Origin: Vibrio hepatarius
GTDB lineage: Bacteria; Pseudomonadota; Gammaproteobacteria; Enterobacterales; Vibrionaceae
Direction: 5' to 3'
Assembly (NCBI RefSeq): GCF_011806575.1
Contig: NZ_JAATOO010000002.1
Coordinates: 62,001 to 126,000 of the forward strand
DNA length: 64,000 nt
Shown here: positions 26,866 to 35,801 of the stretch, piece by piece
How positions within the stretch are numbered: the first letter of the stretch is position 1
How the letters are laid out: each line of letters starts with the position of its first letter
Notes under the pieces: generated by a model
Seen by the model: the letters and a program-made list of their open reading frames with translations, nothing else
The model's database searches: none
What the model was told of the DNA's origin: nothing
Position numbers and translations under genes: made by a program

Positions 26866-29800
26866 ATGTTTAAGTTGTACAGAAAACAAAGATTTAAGCG
26901 TCTGCAAAATACGTTGATGCTGGCGTTTCTTGTCGTCAGTATCACGCCTTTGACGATCATCGCGTTATTCTTTTTGCACTCACATACCACCGACCTGCAA
27001 GAACAAAGCACCTCTCACTTAGTCTCGGTTCGCGATAGCAAGAAGCAGCAAATCATCGATTACCTCAACGCAAAAGAGTCAGAAGTGATGGGTTTTGTCC
27101 GTTCTGAGTTGGCTTACGCCAGTGGCGGGCGCTTTTATGGCCTAGTCAACGCGTTTAGCAACTTAGGACTCGATATTGAACAAGCGCGAGAATACGCACA
27201 AAAGCGTTATATCCAAGGTTCGGGCGACCAGATCAAAACTTCTATCCTGCCGCAATCCAGTAACTACAACGGTACGGAAAGGTATCGCTTACTGCACAAA
27301 CGTTACCATTGGGCATATCTAGAGCTGCTGAAACGTTCTGATTTTGACGACATTCTTTTGGTCGACCGCGATGGCAACGTTACCTACTCAATCTATAAAT
27401 ACGACAACTACGGCACCAACCTGCTAACGGGTAAATACACAGACGGCAACCTCGGCAAAACGTTTAAAAAACTAAGAAACCTAGTGAATGAAAAGCGTAA
27501 AACCAACGAAGATTTCACTCCTGTCGTAATCTCTGACTTTACAGTAGAACAAGGTAAATCGGTCGCTTGGCTTGGCGCGCCAATCATCCAGCAAGGTTAC
27601 TTGCACAGCTACGCCATGTTCCGTCTACCTAATAATGGCATCACCAAACTGATTGCTGACCTTCGTGGCAACGCCTACACCAGAACGTTACTGGTAGGTA
27701 AAGACCATTACTCGCGTACTCTGGCGTTCCAGCAAGAAGATATTGACCGCAGTATTGAAGTAGTTGATTACGGTCTAAACGGCTTAACGAATGTCGGCAC
27801 CTACACCAATACCGAAGGTGAAGAAGTGATTGCCGCCTACACCCCGGTTTCCGTCAGTGGTATCGACTGGTCTTTGGTGGTTGAAGTTCCAGAGAAAGTC
27901 GCATTTGCCCGAGTCCATCAGCTCGAGAAGATCTTTATCGTCGCGATGTTGATCGCCATTTTCTTAGTCGTGATGGCGTCGCACTATCTTTCTAACTTTA
28001 TTACCTCCCCCCTACTAAAACTGACCTGGGCGGCAGAGAAAGTCTCTGCTGGCGACATGGAAGCGAGCATGATCAATACCGAGCGCAAAGACGAAATTGG
28101 TCGGCTTGCGGTCAGCTTTGAGCGCATGCAGCGTTCTATTCGCGAGAAAATTCAGCTTATCAAACACCAGAACGAAGAGCTCGAAAGCAATCTTCATCTG
28201 ATCCAGAAACAGAACGATGAGTTGCAACTGGCGAACAAACTAAAAGATGAGTTCCTCGCGACAACCTCTCACGAATTACGTACCCCATTACACGGTATGG
28301 TGGGTATTGCTGAGGCTCTAATTTCGGGAGCAAACGGCCCGATTACCGCAGATCACAAGTACCAGTTGGACATCATAATTAGTAGCGGCCAGCGACTCGC
28401 TACCTTGGTTGACGATCTGCTCGATTACCACAAAATGCGTTACGGCAACCTAGATATTGAAACCAGTGCGGTCGATCTCTCTGGCGCAACACGTTTGGTG
28501 CTCGAGCTCTCTTCGCACTTACTGGGCAATAAGCCGCTGCGCATCATTAACCAAGTGCCTACAGAACCGGTTTGGGTGAGCGCCGATCCTCAACGACTGG
28601 AGCAAGTGCTGTATAACTTGATTGGCAACGCGATTAAATACACCAGCGAAGGGAAAATTGTCATTTCTGCTACCGTTATCGACCAACAAATTCGCGTCCA
28701 AGTCGTCGATACCGGTCAGGGTATTCCTGCTGATCAGCTTGATCATATTTTTGAGCCTTTGATTCAGGCAGGGAATGATGCCAGCCGCTACCGCCAAGGT
28801 GCCGGACTGGGTCTATCGATCAGTCGACAATTGATCGAGCTGATGAAAGGTTCTCTCTACGTCAGCAGTCAGCCAATGGTCGGGACGACATTTAGCTTTA
28901 CGCTGCCGATTGCCACCGATGAGCAAATCGCGCACGCCACGCACTACGAAACGCCACACTTCCAAGCACCAGATAGTGGCGAATCTGAACTGGTAGAGCC
29001 GACTAATCTGCCAGAAAACCCTGAAGGACCTTTGCTACTGATCGTTGACGATGAACCTGTCAACGTCAGAGTTCTCGACAGCTTCTTGCGTTTAGAAGGC
29101 TACCGTGTTCGTACCGCAAAAGACGGACTGGAAGCGCTGGAAAACGTTGAAGCAGAAAAACCAGAATTGATGCTACTCGACATCATGATGCCGGGCATGA
29201 GTGGTTACCAAGTGTGTGAAAAGCTGCGTGAAGAATATGACCACGCGGAACTACCAATCATTATGTTAACAGCATTGAATCAGGCCAATGATCGAGTAAG
29301 AGGGTTTAACGCTGGGGCGAACGACTACCTGTCAAAGCCGTTTAACAAACAAGAACTCGCAGCCCGAATCCGCGCACACTTAACCGCAAGTAAAGCCGAG
29401 TTGCGTCGTATCGAAAACCAGCAACTGCAATTGGAGCTCAAAGAGCGTGCGTTAGTCGAAGCGAGCTTGCTAGAAACTCAAGGGCGACTACTTGAGCAGC
29501 TAGAAACCGCCCCAGAAGCCATTATCTGTACCAGAGAGGACAATAAAATCCGCTTTGCCAACGACGCTGCATCAAAACTGTTCAGACGTTCAACGGAGCA
29601 ACTGAAACGTTCATCAGCAGAAGAGTTGATTGCGCCTAAGTTTATTCAAGTCGAGCAAGAGCACTACTGCGGCACGATTGACGTCTATGTCGAAGATGTA
29701 CGCCAACACATATCTGCGGATATCCTCAAGCTACCTGAAGGCTCTGGACTGCGTTCAATGTATATCTTTAACGTTGGCGGCAGTATTAACGCGGGGCGCA

Positions 29801-30252
29801 TCAACAATCTAGAGAGAGCAATTGAGGCACTTTCAAGCTATGCGTTCGATGGTGACAAAGCTAAGCTTCAGGAATTGAAAGAGCTTGGTGGTGAGTTCAC
29901 TCGTTTGGCGGACAAGGTGTCGTCAGACAGTAAGAGCAAGCAAGAAGTCATGCGTGAAATCTTAGTTGATGCGATGACAAGTGCGCTTGACTACTGGGAA
30001 CGAGTAACCGGACAAAGCAAGTTTACTTTTGCAGAACAAAGTGGGTTGTGGCGTGTCTATCTCGACAGAAGCACCCTACAAACGAGAACGTTAGACAAGT
30101 ATCTACGCGTAGAGACGCTACCTAAAACCCCACGCTGGAGAACGGTACTAAGCTCGCTGGAGTACATTTTAGAACACTGTAATGAACAAAGTCCTGAGCG
30201 TACACACATCGAAGCACTCAAAAATAAACTGCAGCATTTACTTACCAGTTAA
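26866..30252 (+). CDS. chiS: Chitin-utilization regulator ChiS (hybrid histidine kinase)
   Basis: Membrane regulator that switches on chitin catabolism in Vibrio. 1128 residues from the ATG at 26866 (MFKLYRKQRFKRLQ); the upstream TTG extension overlaps the operator-like repeat. First membrane segment at about 16-36, a large periplasmic sensor to about 345, second segment at about 347-370, HAMP, HisKA with His469 (SHELRTPLHG), HATPase, a receiver with Asp772 (LLDIMMPG), then about 240 further residues with a PAS-like part and a C-terminal region with no recognised HTH. The two phospho-site numbers are those I recall for V. cholerae ChiS, where the extreme C-terminus is a noncanonical DNA-binding domain and the periplasmic binding protein Cbp represses it. 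No response regulator lies nearby. Confidence 0.95.
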   Translation: MFKLYRKQRFKRLQNTLMLAFLVVSITPLTIIALFFLHSHTTDLQEQSTSHLVSVRDSKKQQIIDYLNAKESEVMGFVRSELAYASGGRFYGLVNAFSNLGLDIEQAREYAQKRYIQGSGDQIKTSILPQSSNYNGTERYRLLHKRYHWAYLELLKRSDFDDILLVDRDGNVTYSIYKYDNYGTNLLTGKYTDGNLGKTFKKLRNLVNEKRKTNEDFTPVVISDFTVEQGKSVAWLGAPIIQQGYLHSYAMFRLPNNGITKLIADLRGNAYTRTLLVGKDHYSRTLAFQQEDIDRSIEVVDYGLNGLTNVGTYTNTEGEEVIAAYTPVSVSGIDWSLVVEVPEKVAFARVHQLEKIFIVAMLIAIFLVVMASHYLSNFITSPLLKLTWAAEKVSAGDMEASMINTERKDEIGRLAVSFERMQRSIREKIQLIKHQNEELESNLHLIQKQNDELQLANKLKDEFLATTSHELRTPLHGMVGIAEALISGANGPITADHKYQLDIIISSGQRLATLVDDLLDYHKMRYGNLDIETSAVDLSGATRLVLELSSHLLGNKPLRIINQVPTEPVWVSADPQRLEQVLYNLIGNAIKYTSEGKIVISATVIDQQIRVQVVDTGQGIPADQLDHIFEPLIQAGNDASRYRQGAGLGLSISRQLIELMKGSLYVSSQPMVGTTFSFTLPIATDEQIAHATHYETPHFQAPDSGESELVEPTNLPENPEGPLLLIVDDEPVNVRVLDSFLRLEGYRVRTAKDGLEALENVEAEKPELMLLDIMMPGMSGYQVCEKLREEYDHAELPIIMLTALNQANDRVRGFNAGANDYLSKPFNKQELAARIRAHLTASKAELRRIENQQLQLELKERALVEASLLETQGRLLEQLETAPEAIICTREDNKIRFANDAASKLFRRSTEQLKRSSAEELIAPKFIQVEQEHYCGTIDVYVEDVRQHISADILKLPEGSGLRSMYIFNVGGSINAGRINNLERAIEALSSYAFDGDKAKLQELKELGGEFTRLADKVSSDSKSKQEVMREILVDAMTSALDYWERVTGQSKFTFAEQSGLWRVYLDRSTLQTRTLDKYLRVETLPKTPRWRTVLSSLEYILEHCNEQSPERTHIEALKNKLQHLLTS

Positions 30253-30273
30253 CCTGCTTACATCCACTAGATT

Positions 30274-30300
30274 AAGCCCAACTTATGTTGGGCTTTTTTT
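30274..30300 (+). terminator. Terminator after chiS
   Basis: AAGCCCAAC / GTTGGGCTT stem, 4-nt loop, followed by T-run. Confidence 0.92.
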
Positions 30301-30620
30301 ATTCCTACATGTATAAGCAGCACGTTAACTTTCTCTTTTTACGCTTCATAAAAGAAGGTTAAAAACGCCTTGTAATTGCTGACAGAATCTTGGCTACTTT
30401 CCTCTGTAAAAGGCCTATCACCGTACTTTTTACGCGACAATAATCGATATTGCGAAGCCAGTCACAACAATTCGGCAGATTTTATTTAGCCGCATAAATT
30501 AACACCTTAGCTTAGAAGTGATTAAGATCTCAGTTGTACTAGCAAAACAGCAAAGCTATTATTTTTATTGACCAACAGAGTTAGTAAACACTTACATAAC
30601 CAGTCCAACCTCTGAGCATA

Positions 30621-30636
30621 TGCGAGATAGATCACC
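30621..30636. promoter_or_regulatory. Candidate CRP site upstream of cbp
   Basis: TGCGA-GATAGA-TCACC matches the TGTGA-N6-TCACA consensus at 8 of 10 positions. Catabolite control of chitin genes would be expected. Confidence 0.5.
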
Positions 30637-30647
30637 CATAAAAAATC

Positions 30648-30662
30648 GAACAAATTTTGTTC
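30648..30662. promoter_or_regulatory. Inverted repeat GAACAAA-T-TTTGTTC
   Basis: Perfect 7-1-7 inverted repeat 12 bp after the CRP-like site. Candidate operator in the chitin-operon promoter; binder unknown. Confidence 0.45.
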
Positions 30663-30908
30663 TAAAATAGGTTGATTGACGTTATTAACGAGAGACAATG
30701 AAGTTTTAACGTTTTTAACGGGAATACCGATTGCGAAAATTGACGTTAAGGTGTTTTCTTACTGTGCCTAAGGCCTACAGGCCACTCTTAGAGCCAACGT
30801 TCTCCTCCGAACAGAAGCTCGAAGTTAGAGGTAGGTCTTAGAGAGTGTTTATCAATTGATGACATTCCATTCCGTAAGTGAAATGAAAGCAAATAGTAAG
30901 GAACAGCT

Positions 30909-32591
30909 ATGCTTGCCAACATTAAAAAAACAGCACTAGCAACAGCAATTATTGCTACAGCGACTACTGGATTTGCTTCAGTAGCGACAGCAGCTGAACG
31001 CAGTGAACTAACTATCCACCCGAAAGAGTTCACCACTTTTGTACGTAACTTTAACCCGTACCTAGGTGCAACGAACTTACACACAACAACAGACTTCCTA
31101 TACGAACCTCTTGTTGTTTTCAACGAAATGCACGGTAACACCCCTGTATTCCGTTTAGCTGAAAACTACACAATGTCTGACGACCTAATGAGCGTAACTT
31201 TCGATATTCGTAAAGGCGTAAAATGGTCTGACGGTCAAACGTTCGATGCGAACGACGTAGTATTCTCGTTCAACCTAGTTAAGGAAAAACCAGAGCTAGA
31301 CCAAAGCGGCATCAACTCTTGGGTTGCAGGCGTAGAAAAAGTTAACGATTACCAAGTTAAGTTTAGCCTGAAAGAAGCGAACTCTAACGTTCCTTACGAA
31401 ATTGCTAAGGTTCCTGTTGTACCAGAGCACATCTGGAAAGACATCAAAGATCCTGCAACTTTCACTAACGAAAACCCTGTAGGCTCTGGCCCATTCACTG
31501 AGATCGATACTTTCACTCCTCAGCTTTACATCCAGTGTGCTAACCCGAACTACTGGGATGCAGACAACCTAGACGTTGACTGTCTACGCGTACCTCAAAT
31601 CGCGAACAACGACCAATTCCTAGGTAAAGTAGTTAACGGCGAAATGGACTGGACTTCATCGTTCATCCCAGACATCGACCGTACTTACGCAGCTGCAAGT
31701 CCTAACCACCAGTACTGGTACCCGCCATCAGGTACTCAGGCGTTCGTAGTTAACTTCAAGAACCCAGATCCTGCGAAGAATGAAGCGCTAACTAACGTAG
31801 ATTTCCGTCGTGCGTTCTCTATGGCTCTTGACCGTCAAACTATCATCGACATCGCGTTCTACGGTGGTGGTACAGTGAACGACTTCGCATCTGGCCTTGG
31901 CTACGCATTCGAAGCATGGTCTGACGAAAAGACTCACAACAAGTACAAAGGTTTCAACACGTACAACGTTGATGGCGCGAAAGAACTGCTTAAGAAAGCG
32001 GGCTTCAAAGACGTAAACAAAGATGGTTTCGTAGACACTCCATCTGGCAAGTCTTTTGAACTGTTAATCCAATCTCCAAACGGTTGGACTGACTTCAACA
32101 ACACAGTACAGCTAGCTGTTGAACAACTAGCAGAAGTAGGTATCAAAGCGAAAGCACGTACTCCTGACTTCTCTGTGTACAACCAAGCAATGCTTGAAGG
32201 CACTTACGATGTAGCTTACACAAACTACTTCCACGGTGCGGATCCATACACTTACTGGAACAGTGCTTACAACTCAGCGCTACAATCTGGTGAAGGTATG
32301 CCTCGTTTCGCAATGCACTTCTACAAGAACGACAAACTAGATGGTCTTCTAAACAGCTTCTACAAAACAGCTGATAAGAATGAGCAGCTAGCAATCGCTC
32401 ACGGTATTCAGAACATCATTGCATCTGACCAAGTAACGATTCCTGTAATGTCTGGCGCGTACATGTACCAGTACAATACAACTCGCTTCACTGGTTGGTG
32501 GAACGAAGAAAATCCAAAAGGCCGTCCAAACATTTGGGCTGGTATCCCAGAGCGTCTACTTCACGTACTGGACCTAAAACCAGTTAAGTAA
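30909..32591 (+). CDS. cbp: Periplasmic chitin-oligosaccharide-binding protein
   Basis: Solute-binding protein of the peptide/oligosaccharide (SBP family 5) class that binds GlcNAc oligomers and, in V. cholerae, also holds ChiS inactive when no ligand is present. 560 residues; signal peptide of about 29 residues ending TAA-ER, with no lipobox. Family features include FTTFVRNFNPY near the N-terminus and the MALDRQTIIDIAFYGGG segment. RBS AGTAAGGA precedes the ATG. First gene of the operon. Codon use is strongly biased toward highly expressed codons. A stable hairpin after it probably leaves this gene expressed above the permeases. Confidence 0.92.
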   Translation: MLANIKKTALATAIIATATTGFASVATAAERSELTIHPKEFTTFVRNFNPYLGATNLHTTTDFLYEPLVVFNEMHGNTPVFRLAENYTMSDDLMSVTFDIRKGVKWSDGQTFDANDVVFSFNLVKEKPELDQSGINSWVAGVEKVNDYQVKFSLKEANSNVPYEIAKVPVVPEHIWKDIKDPATFTNENPVGSGPFTEIDTFTPQLYIQCANPNYWDADNLDVDCLRVPQIANNDQFLGKVVNGEMDWTSSFIPDIDRTYAAASPNHQYWYPPSGTQAFVVNFKNPDPAKNEALTNVDFRRAFSMALDRQTIIDIAFYGGGTVNDFASGLGYAFEAWSDEKTHNKYKGFNTYNVDGAKELLKKAGFKDVNKDGFVDTPSGKSFELLIQSPNGWTDFNNTVQLAVEQLAEVGIKAKARTPDFSVYNQAMLEGTYDVAYTNYFHGADPYTYWNSAYNSALQSGEGMPRFAMHFYKNDKLDGLLNSFYKTADKNEQLAIAHGIQNIIASDQVTIPVMSGAYMYQYNTTRFTGWWNEENPKGRPNIWAGIPERLLHVLDLKPVK

Positions 32592-32604
32592 TCGTTCTAT
32601 CTTC

Positions 32605-32627
32605 GCGGCGTACTTTCGGTACGCCGC
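32605..32627 (+). other. Intercistronic hairpin after cbp
   Basis: Nine-bp perfect stem GCGGCGTAC / GTACGCCGC with a 5-nt loop and no T-run. Such structures after a binding-protein gene usually stabilise the upstream message and lower expression of the downstream permeases. Confidence 0.7.
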
Positions 32628-32759
32628 ATAGTCCCCGCTTTATATGTTTAAAGTATGGCGCCAGTCGTCAGGGGATTGTTCGCTCTAAATTTTTATAAGT
32701 TCGCTAGGAGCGACCTGAAACCAGAAACAGGGAAAATCTGGGTCAGTAAGGTGTGAGTT

Positions 32760-33746
32760 ATGGGTTATTTTTTAAGACGTTTGTCGTTTTACTTTGTCGC
32801 GTTATTAGTTGCTGCGACGTTAAACTTCATTATTCCTCGTGCGATGCCGGGCGATCCGGTAACCATGATGTTCGCTAACGCTTCGGTACAGGTAACACCG
32901 GAGCGTATCGCCGCAATGAAAGAGCTACTTGGCTTTGTCGATGGCGGTTTGTTTGTTCAATACATTGCCTACATGAAGAACATTCTTAGCTGGGAATTAG
33001 GGACTTCGATTCAGTTCTACCCGCTATCTGTGAATTCATTACTAGGAGGAGCTTTTGGTTGGTCTCTATTCCTAGCGGGCAGCGCAGTCATCCTTTCGTT
33101 CTCGCTAGGTTCTGTTCTAGGTATCTTCGCGGCTTGGAAGCGCGGCAGTAAATACGATGCTTTCATCACTCCGGGCATGCTTATCATCCAAGCTGTTCCT
33201 CAAGTTGTTATTGCAATGATGACCCTATTCGTTTTTGCTATCGGCTTGAAGTGGTTCCCAACTGGCTACGCGTATACCGCAGGTACACTGCCAGATTGGA
33301 CAAGCTGGGCGTTCTATAAAGACCTCGCGTACCACGCTGTTCTACCTCTATTCTGTGCATCAATTATCCAAGTGGGTGGCTTCTTGGTGAACATGCGTAA
33401 CAACATGATCAACCTGCTAGCAGAAGACTACATCACTATGGCGAAAGGCAAAGGCTTAAGCGAAAACCGCGTGGTCTTTAACTACGCTGCACGTAACGCA
33501 CTGCTACCAAGTGTCACCGCACTTTCTATGTCTTTGGGTATGGCTATTGGTGGTCAGCTAATCATCGAGATCATCTTTAACTACCCTGGTCTTGGTACTG
33601 TGCTACTAAACGCAATTCACGCACGTGACTACCAAGTACTTCAAGGTCAGTTGATCATCATGACGCTATTCATGCTGTCTTTTAACTTGATTGCCGACAT
33701 GCTTTACGTGGTACTTGACCCTCGCCTTCGCAAGGGAGGTAAATAA
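32760..33746 (+). CDS. Chitin-oligosaccharide ABC transporter permease 1 (DppB/OppB-like)
   Basis: Inner-membrane permease of the SBP family 5 importer. 328 residues, about six membrane helices beginning at residue 9. The conserved N-terminal FIIPRAMPGDPV and the cytoplasmic EAA-type loop (EDYITMAKGKGLSENRVVFNYAARNALLPSV) are those of OppB/DppB proteins. It ends 2 bp before the second permease. Substrate is inferred from the operon (cbp upstream, chitin-degrading enzymes downstream). Confidence 0.9.
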   Translation: MGYFLRRLSFYFVALLVAATLNFIIPRAMPGDPVTMMFANASVQVTPERIAAMKELLGFVDGGLFVQYIAYMKNILSWELGTSIQFYPLSVNSLLGGAFGWSLFLAGSAVILSFSLGSVLGIFAAWKRGSKYDAFITPGMLIIQAVPQVVIAMMTLFVFAIGLKWFPTGYAYTAGTLPDWTSWAFYKDLAYHAVLPLFCASIIQVGGFLVNMRNNMINLLAEDYITMAKGKGLSENRVVFNYAARNALLPSVTALSMSLGMAIGGQLIIEIIFNYPGLGTVLLNAIHARDYQVLQGQLIIMTLFMLSFNLIADMLYVVLDPRLRKGGK

Positions 33747-33748
33747 TT

Positions 33749-34774
33749 ATGAAAGACTTATTCAAACTGATACTAGGTAACGCGTACGCGCGTACAGGTT
33801 TAGCGATTGTAACGCTATTCATATTCGTCGCTGTAGCGGCTCCGTTACTCACTAAACACGCACCAGACAAACGCACCGGTAATCCTCACGAGTACCCAAG
33901 TTTTGTTGTGAAATCTGCACAAGCGAATCCTGATGGTTGGGTTGCAGAAAACTTAGCGACGGACCGCCGAACTATGCTGCTGTCCAAGAAAGCAGACCAC
34001 GTATTAGGTACCAGCCGCATGGGGCGTGATATCTGGTCACAACTAGCTTACGGTGCGCGTATTTCACTCGGTGTAGGCTTCGGTGCAGGTGTTACTGTGT
34101 GTTTCCTAGCAACGGTTATCGGTATCTCAGCGGGTTACTTTGGCGGACGAGTGGACGACATCCTCACAGCCGCTATGAACATCATGCTGGTTATTCCTCA
34201 GTATCCGTTACTGTTTGTATTAGCAGCCTTTATCGGTGAGGCAGGGCCACTAACCATTGCAATCATTATCGGCTGTACCTCCTGGGCTTGGGGGGCGAGG
34301 GTTATACGTTCCCAGACTCTGGCTCTAAGAGAGAAAGAGTTTGTGAAAGCAGCAGAAGTACTAGGCGAATCTTCATTCCGCATCATTTTCGTTGAGATTC
34401 TGCCAAACCTTATCCCTATCGTAGGTGCGAGCTTCATCGGTTCGGTGATGTACGCCATCGGTATGGAATCCATCATCTCGTTCCTAGGTCTGGGTGACCC
34501 AAGTACGATTAGCTGGGGCATCATGCTTTACAACGTGCAAACTTCATCAGCGATGCTAATCGGCGCTTGGTGGGAAGTCATCGCGCCATGTGTGGCCCTG
34601 ACCATCCTAGTAACCGGTCTGGCACTACTTAACTTCGCAGTCGATGAAATTGCTAACCCTCAGCTTCGTTCTCACAAAGGTATGAAGCGCTGGAAAAAGC
34701 TAGCAGCGAGCAACAAAAAAGAGCGTGAACCAGAACTACCACCTCAAAATGCACTTTGGAGCGGAGAAAAATAA
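33749..34774 (+). CDS. Chitin-oligosaccharide ABC transporter permease 2 (DppC/OppC-like)
   Basis: Second permease subunit. 341 residues. One N-terminal helix (about 17-35), a periplasmic insert, then five helices. The EAA loop is EKEFVKAAEVLGESSFRIIFVEILPNLIP, split here for reading, and is typical of OppC/DppC. The HVLGTSRMGRDIWSQLAYG signature before TM2 also fits. A hydrophilic C-terminal tail of about 40 residues is rich in Lys and Glu. Two bp separate it from the next gene's ATG. Confidence 0.9.
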   Translation: MKDLFKLILGNAYARTGLAIVTLFIFVAVAAPLLTKHAPDKRTGNPHEYPSFVVKSAQANPDGWVAENLATDRRTMLLSKKADHVLGTSRMGRDIWSQLAYGARISLGVGFGAGVTVCFLATVIGISAGYFGGRVDDILTAAMNIMLVIPQYPLLFVLAAFIGEAGPLTIAIIIGCTSWAWGARVIRSQTLALREKEFVKAAEVLGESSFRIIFVEILPNLIPIVGASFIGSVMYAIGMESIISFLGLGDPSTISWGIMLYNVQTSSAMLIGAWWEVIAPCVALTILVTGLALLNFAVDEIANPQLRSHKGMKRWKKLAASNKKEREPELPPQNALWSGEK

Positions 34775-34776
34775 TC

Positions 34777-35760
34777 ATGACTGAACCACTCATCTCTATC
34801 CGCAACCTTTGCGTAGATTACATTACAGACTCCGGCGATGTTCGCGCTTGTAACAACGTTAGCTTTGACATCGCACCAGGCGAAGTGTTTGGTCTGGCGG
34901 GCGAATCTGGTTGTGGTAAATCAACCGTTGCCTTCTCGCTAATGCGTCTACACAAGCCGCCTGCATTCATTACTGGTGGCGAGGTTATCTTCAACGGTGA
35001 AGATATCCTTCAGTACAGCGACGAACGCATGCAGTCATTTCGTTGGAGCGAAATGTCGATGGTGTTCCAGAGTGCAATGAACGCTCTGAACCCTGTACTA
35101 ACAATGGAAGAGCAATTCTGTGACGTGATTATGCGTCACACCAATATGACCCGTGAGCAAGCGCGTAAACGTGCAGAAGGTCTATTGGAAATAGTAGATA
35201 TCCACCCTAGCCGCTTGACCGACTACCCTCACCAGTTCTCTGGTGGTATGCGTCAGCGCTTGGTCATCGCGATTGCTCTAGCGTTAAATCCAAAAATGAT
35301 CATTATGGATGAGCCAACTACCGCACTTGACGTAGTGGTACAACGTGAGATCTTGCAAAAGATCTACGCGCTAAAAGAAGAGTTTGGCTTCTCTATCTTA
35401 TTCATTACTCACGATATCTCTTTGATGGTCGAGTTCTCTGACCGAATCGGCATCATGTACTCCGGCGAGTTGATCGAAGTTGCGCCGTCAAAACAGATAT
35501 TGGAAAGTCCTTACCATCCTTACACCAAAGGCTTGGGTAGCTCTTTCCCTCCTTTAACTGGTCCAAAAACCAAGCTAACGGGTATTCCGGGCAACCCACT
35601 TAACCTACTGGAAATTCCACAAGGTTGCCGCTTCCAAGCTCGCTGTGACCGCGTGCATGAAGCGTGTACTCGAGTACCCACTCAGCTTAGACAAATTGAG
35701 CCAAATCGTTTCTCAAACTGTCACCTTTACGGTGAGCCAATTGCTCAGAGCAAGCTCTAG
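34777..35760 (+). CDS. Chitin-oligosaccharide ABC transporter ATPase 1 (DppD/OppD-like)
   Basis: Nucleotide-binding subunit. 327 residues from the ATG at 34777, with GGAGAA upstream; a TTG seven codons earlier overlaps the previous gene. Walker A GESGCGKST, signature FSGGMRQR, Walker B MIIMDEPTTALD, H-loop FITHD. The C-terminal oligopeptide-transporter domain has the Cys-rich GCRFQARCDRVHEAC segment, which in relatives binds an iron-sulfur cluster. Confidence 0.92.
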   Translation: MTEPLISIRNLCVDYITDSGDVRACNNVSFDIAPGEVFGLAGESGCGKSTVAFSLMRLHKPPAFITGGEVIFNGEDILQYSDERMQSFRWSEMSMVFQSAMNALNPVLTMEEQFCDVIMRHTNMTREQARKRAEGLLEIVDIHPSRLTDYPHQFSGGMRQRLVIAIALALNPKMIIMDEPTTALDVVVQREILQKIYALKEEFGFSILFITHDISLMVEFSDRIGIMYSGELIEVAPSKQILESPYHPYTKGLGSSFPPLTGPKTKLTGIPGNPLNLLEIPQGCRFQARCDRVHEACTRVPTQLRQIEPNRFSNCHLYGEPIAQSKL

Positions 35761-35801
35761 CGATAACGCGAGAAAAGAATTAAGGATTACTGGAGACAAT
35801 T

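Larger units (their letters stand above)
30301..30908 (+). promoter_or_regulatory. Control region and leader of the chitin-oligosaccharide operon
   Basis: About 600 bp with no credible gene. It contains a CRP-like site (30621-30636), a 15-bp inverted repeat (30648-30662), a palindrome CGTTATTAACG (30680-30690), two further TTAACG elements (30706-30720) and a direct repeat TTGACGTTA (30676 and 30740, 64 bp apart). The last 150 bp could fold (GGCC-TACA-GGCC near 30772) and probably form the mRNA leader. In V. cholerae this promoter is bound by ChiS and by SlmA. Which motif serves which protein is not known to me. Confidence 0.65.

Noticed and set aside
30309..30362. 17-codon plus-strand frame in the chiS-cbp gap (starts MYKQHVN)
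   Set aside because: No ribosome site, lies next to the chiS terminator, nothing suggests coding.
30788..31141. 117-codon minus-strand frame across the cbp leader and start
   Set aside because: Overlaps the cbp signal peptide in antisense; hydrophobic stretch is the mirror of the Ala-rich signal sequence.
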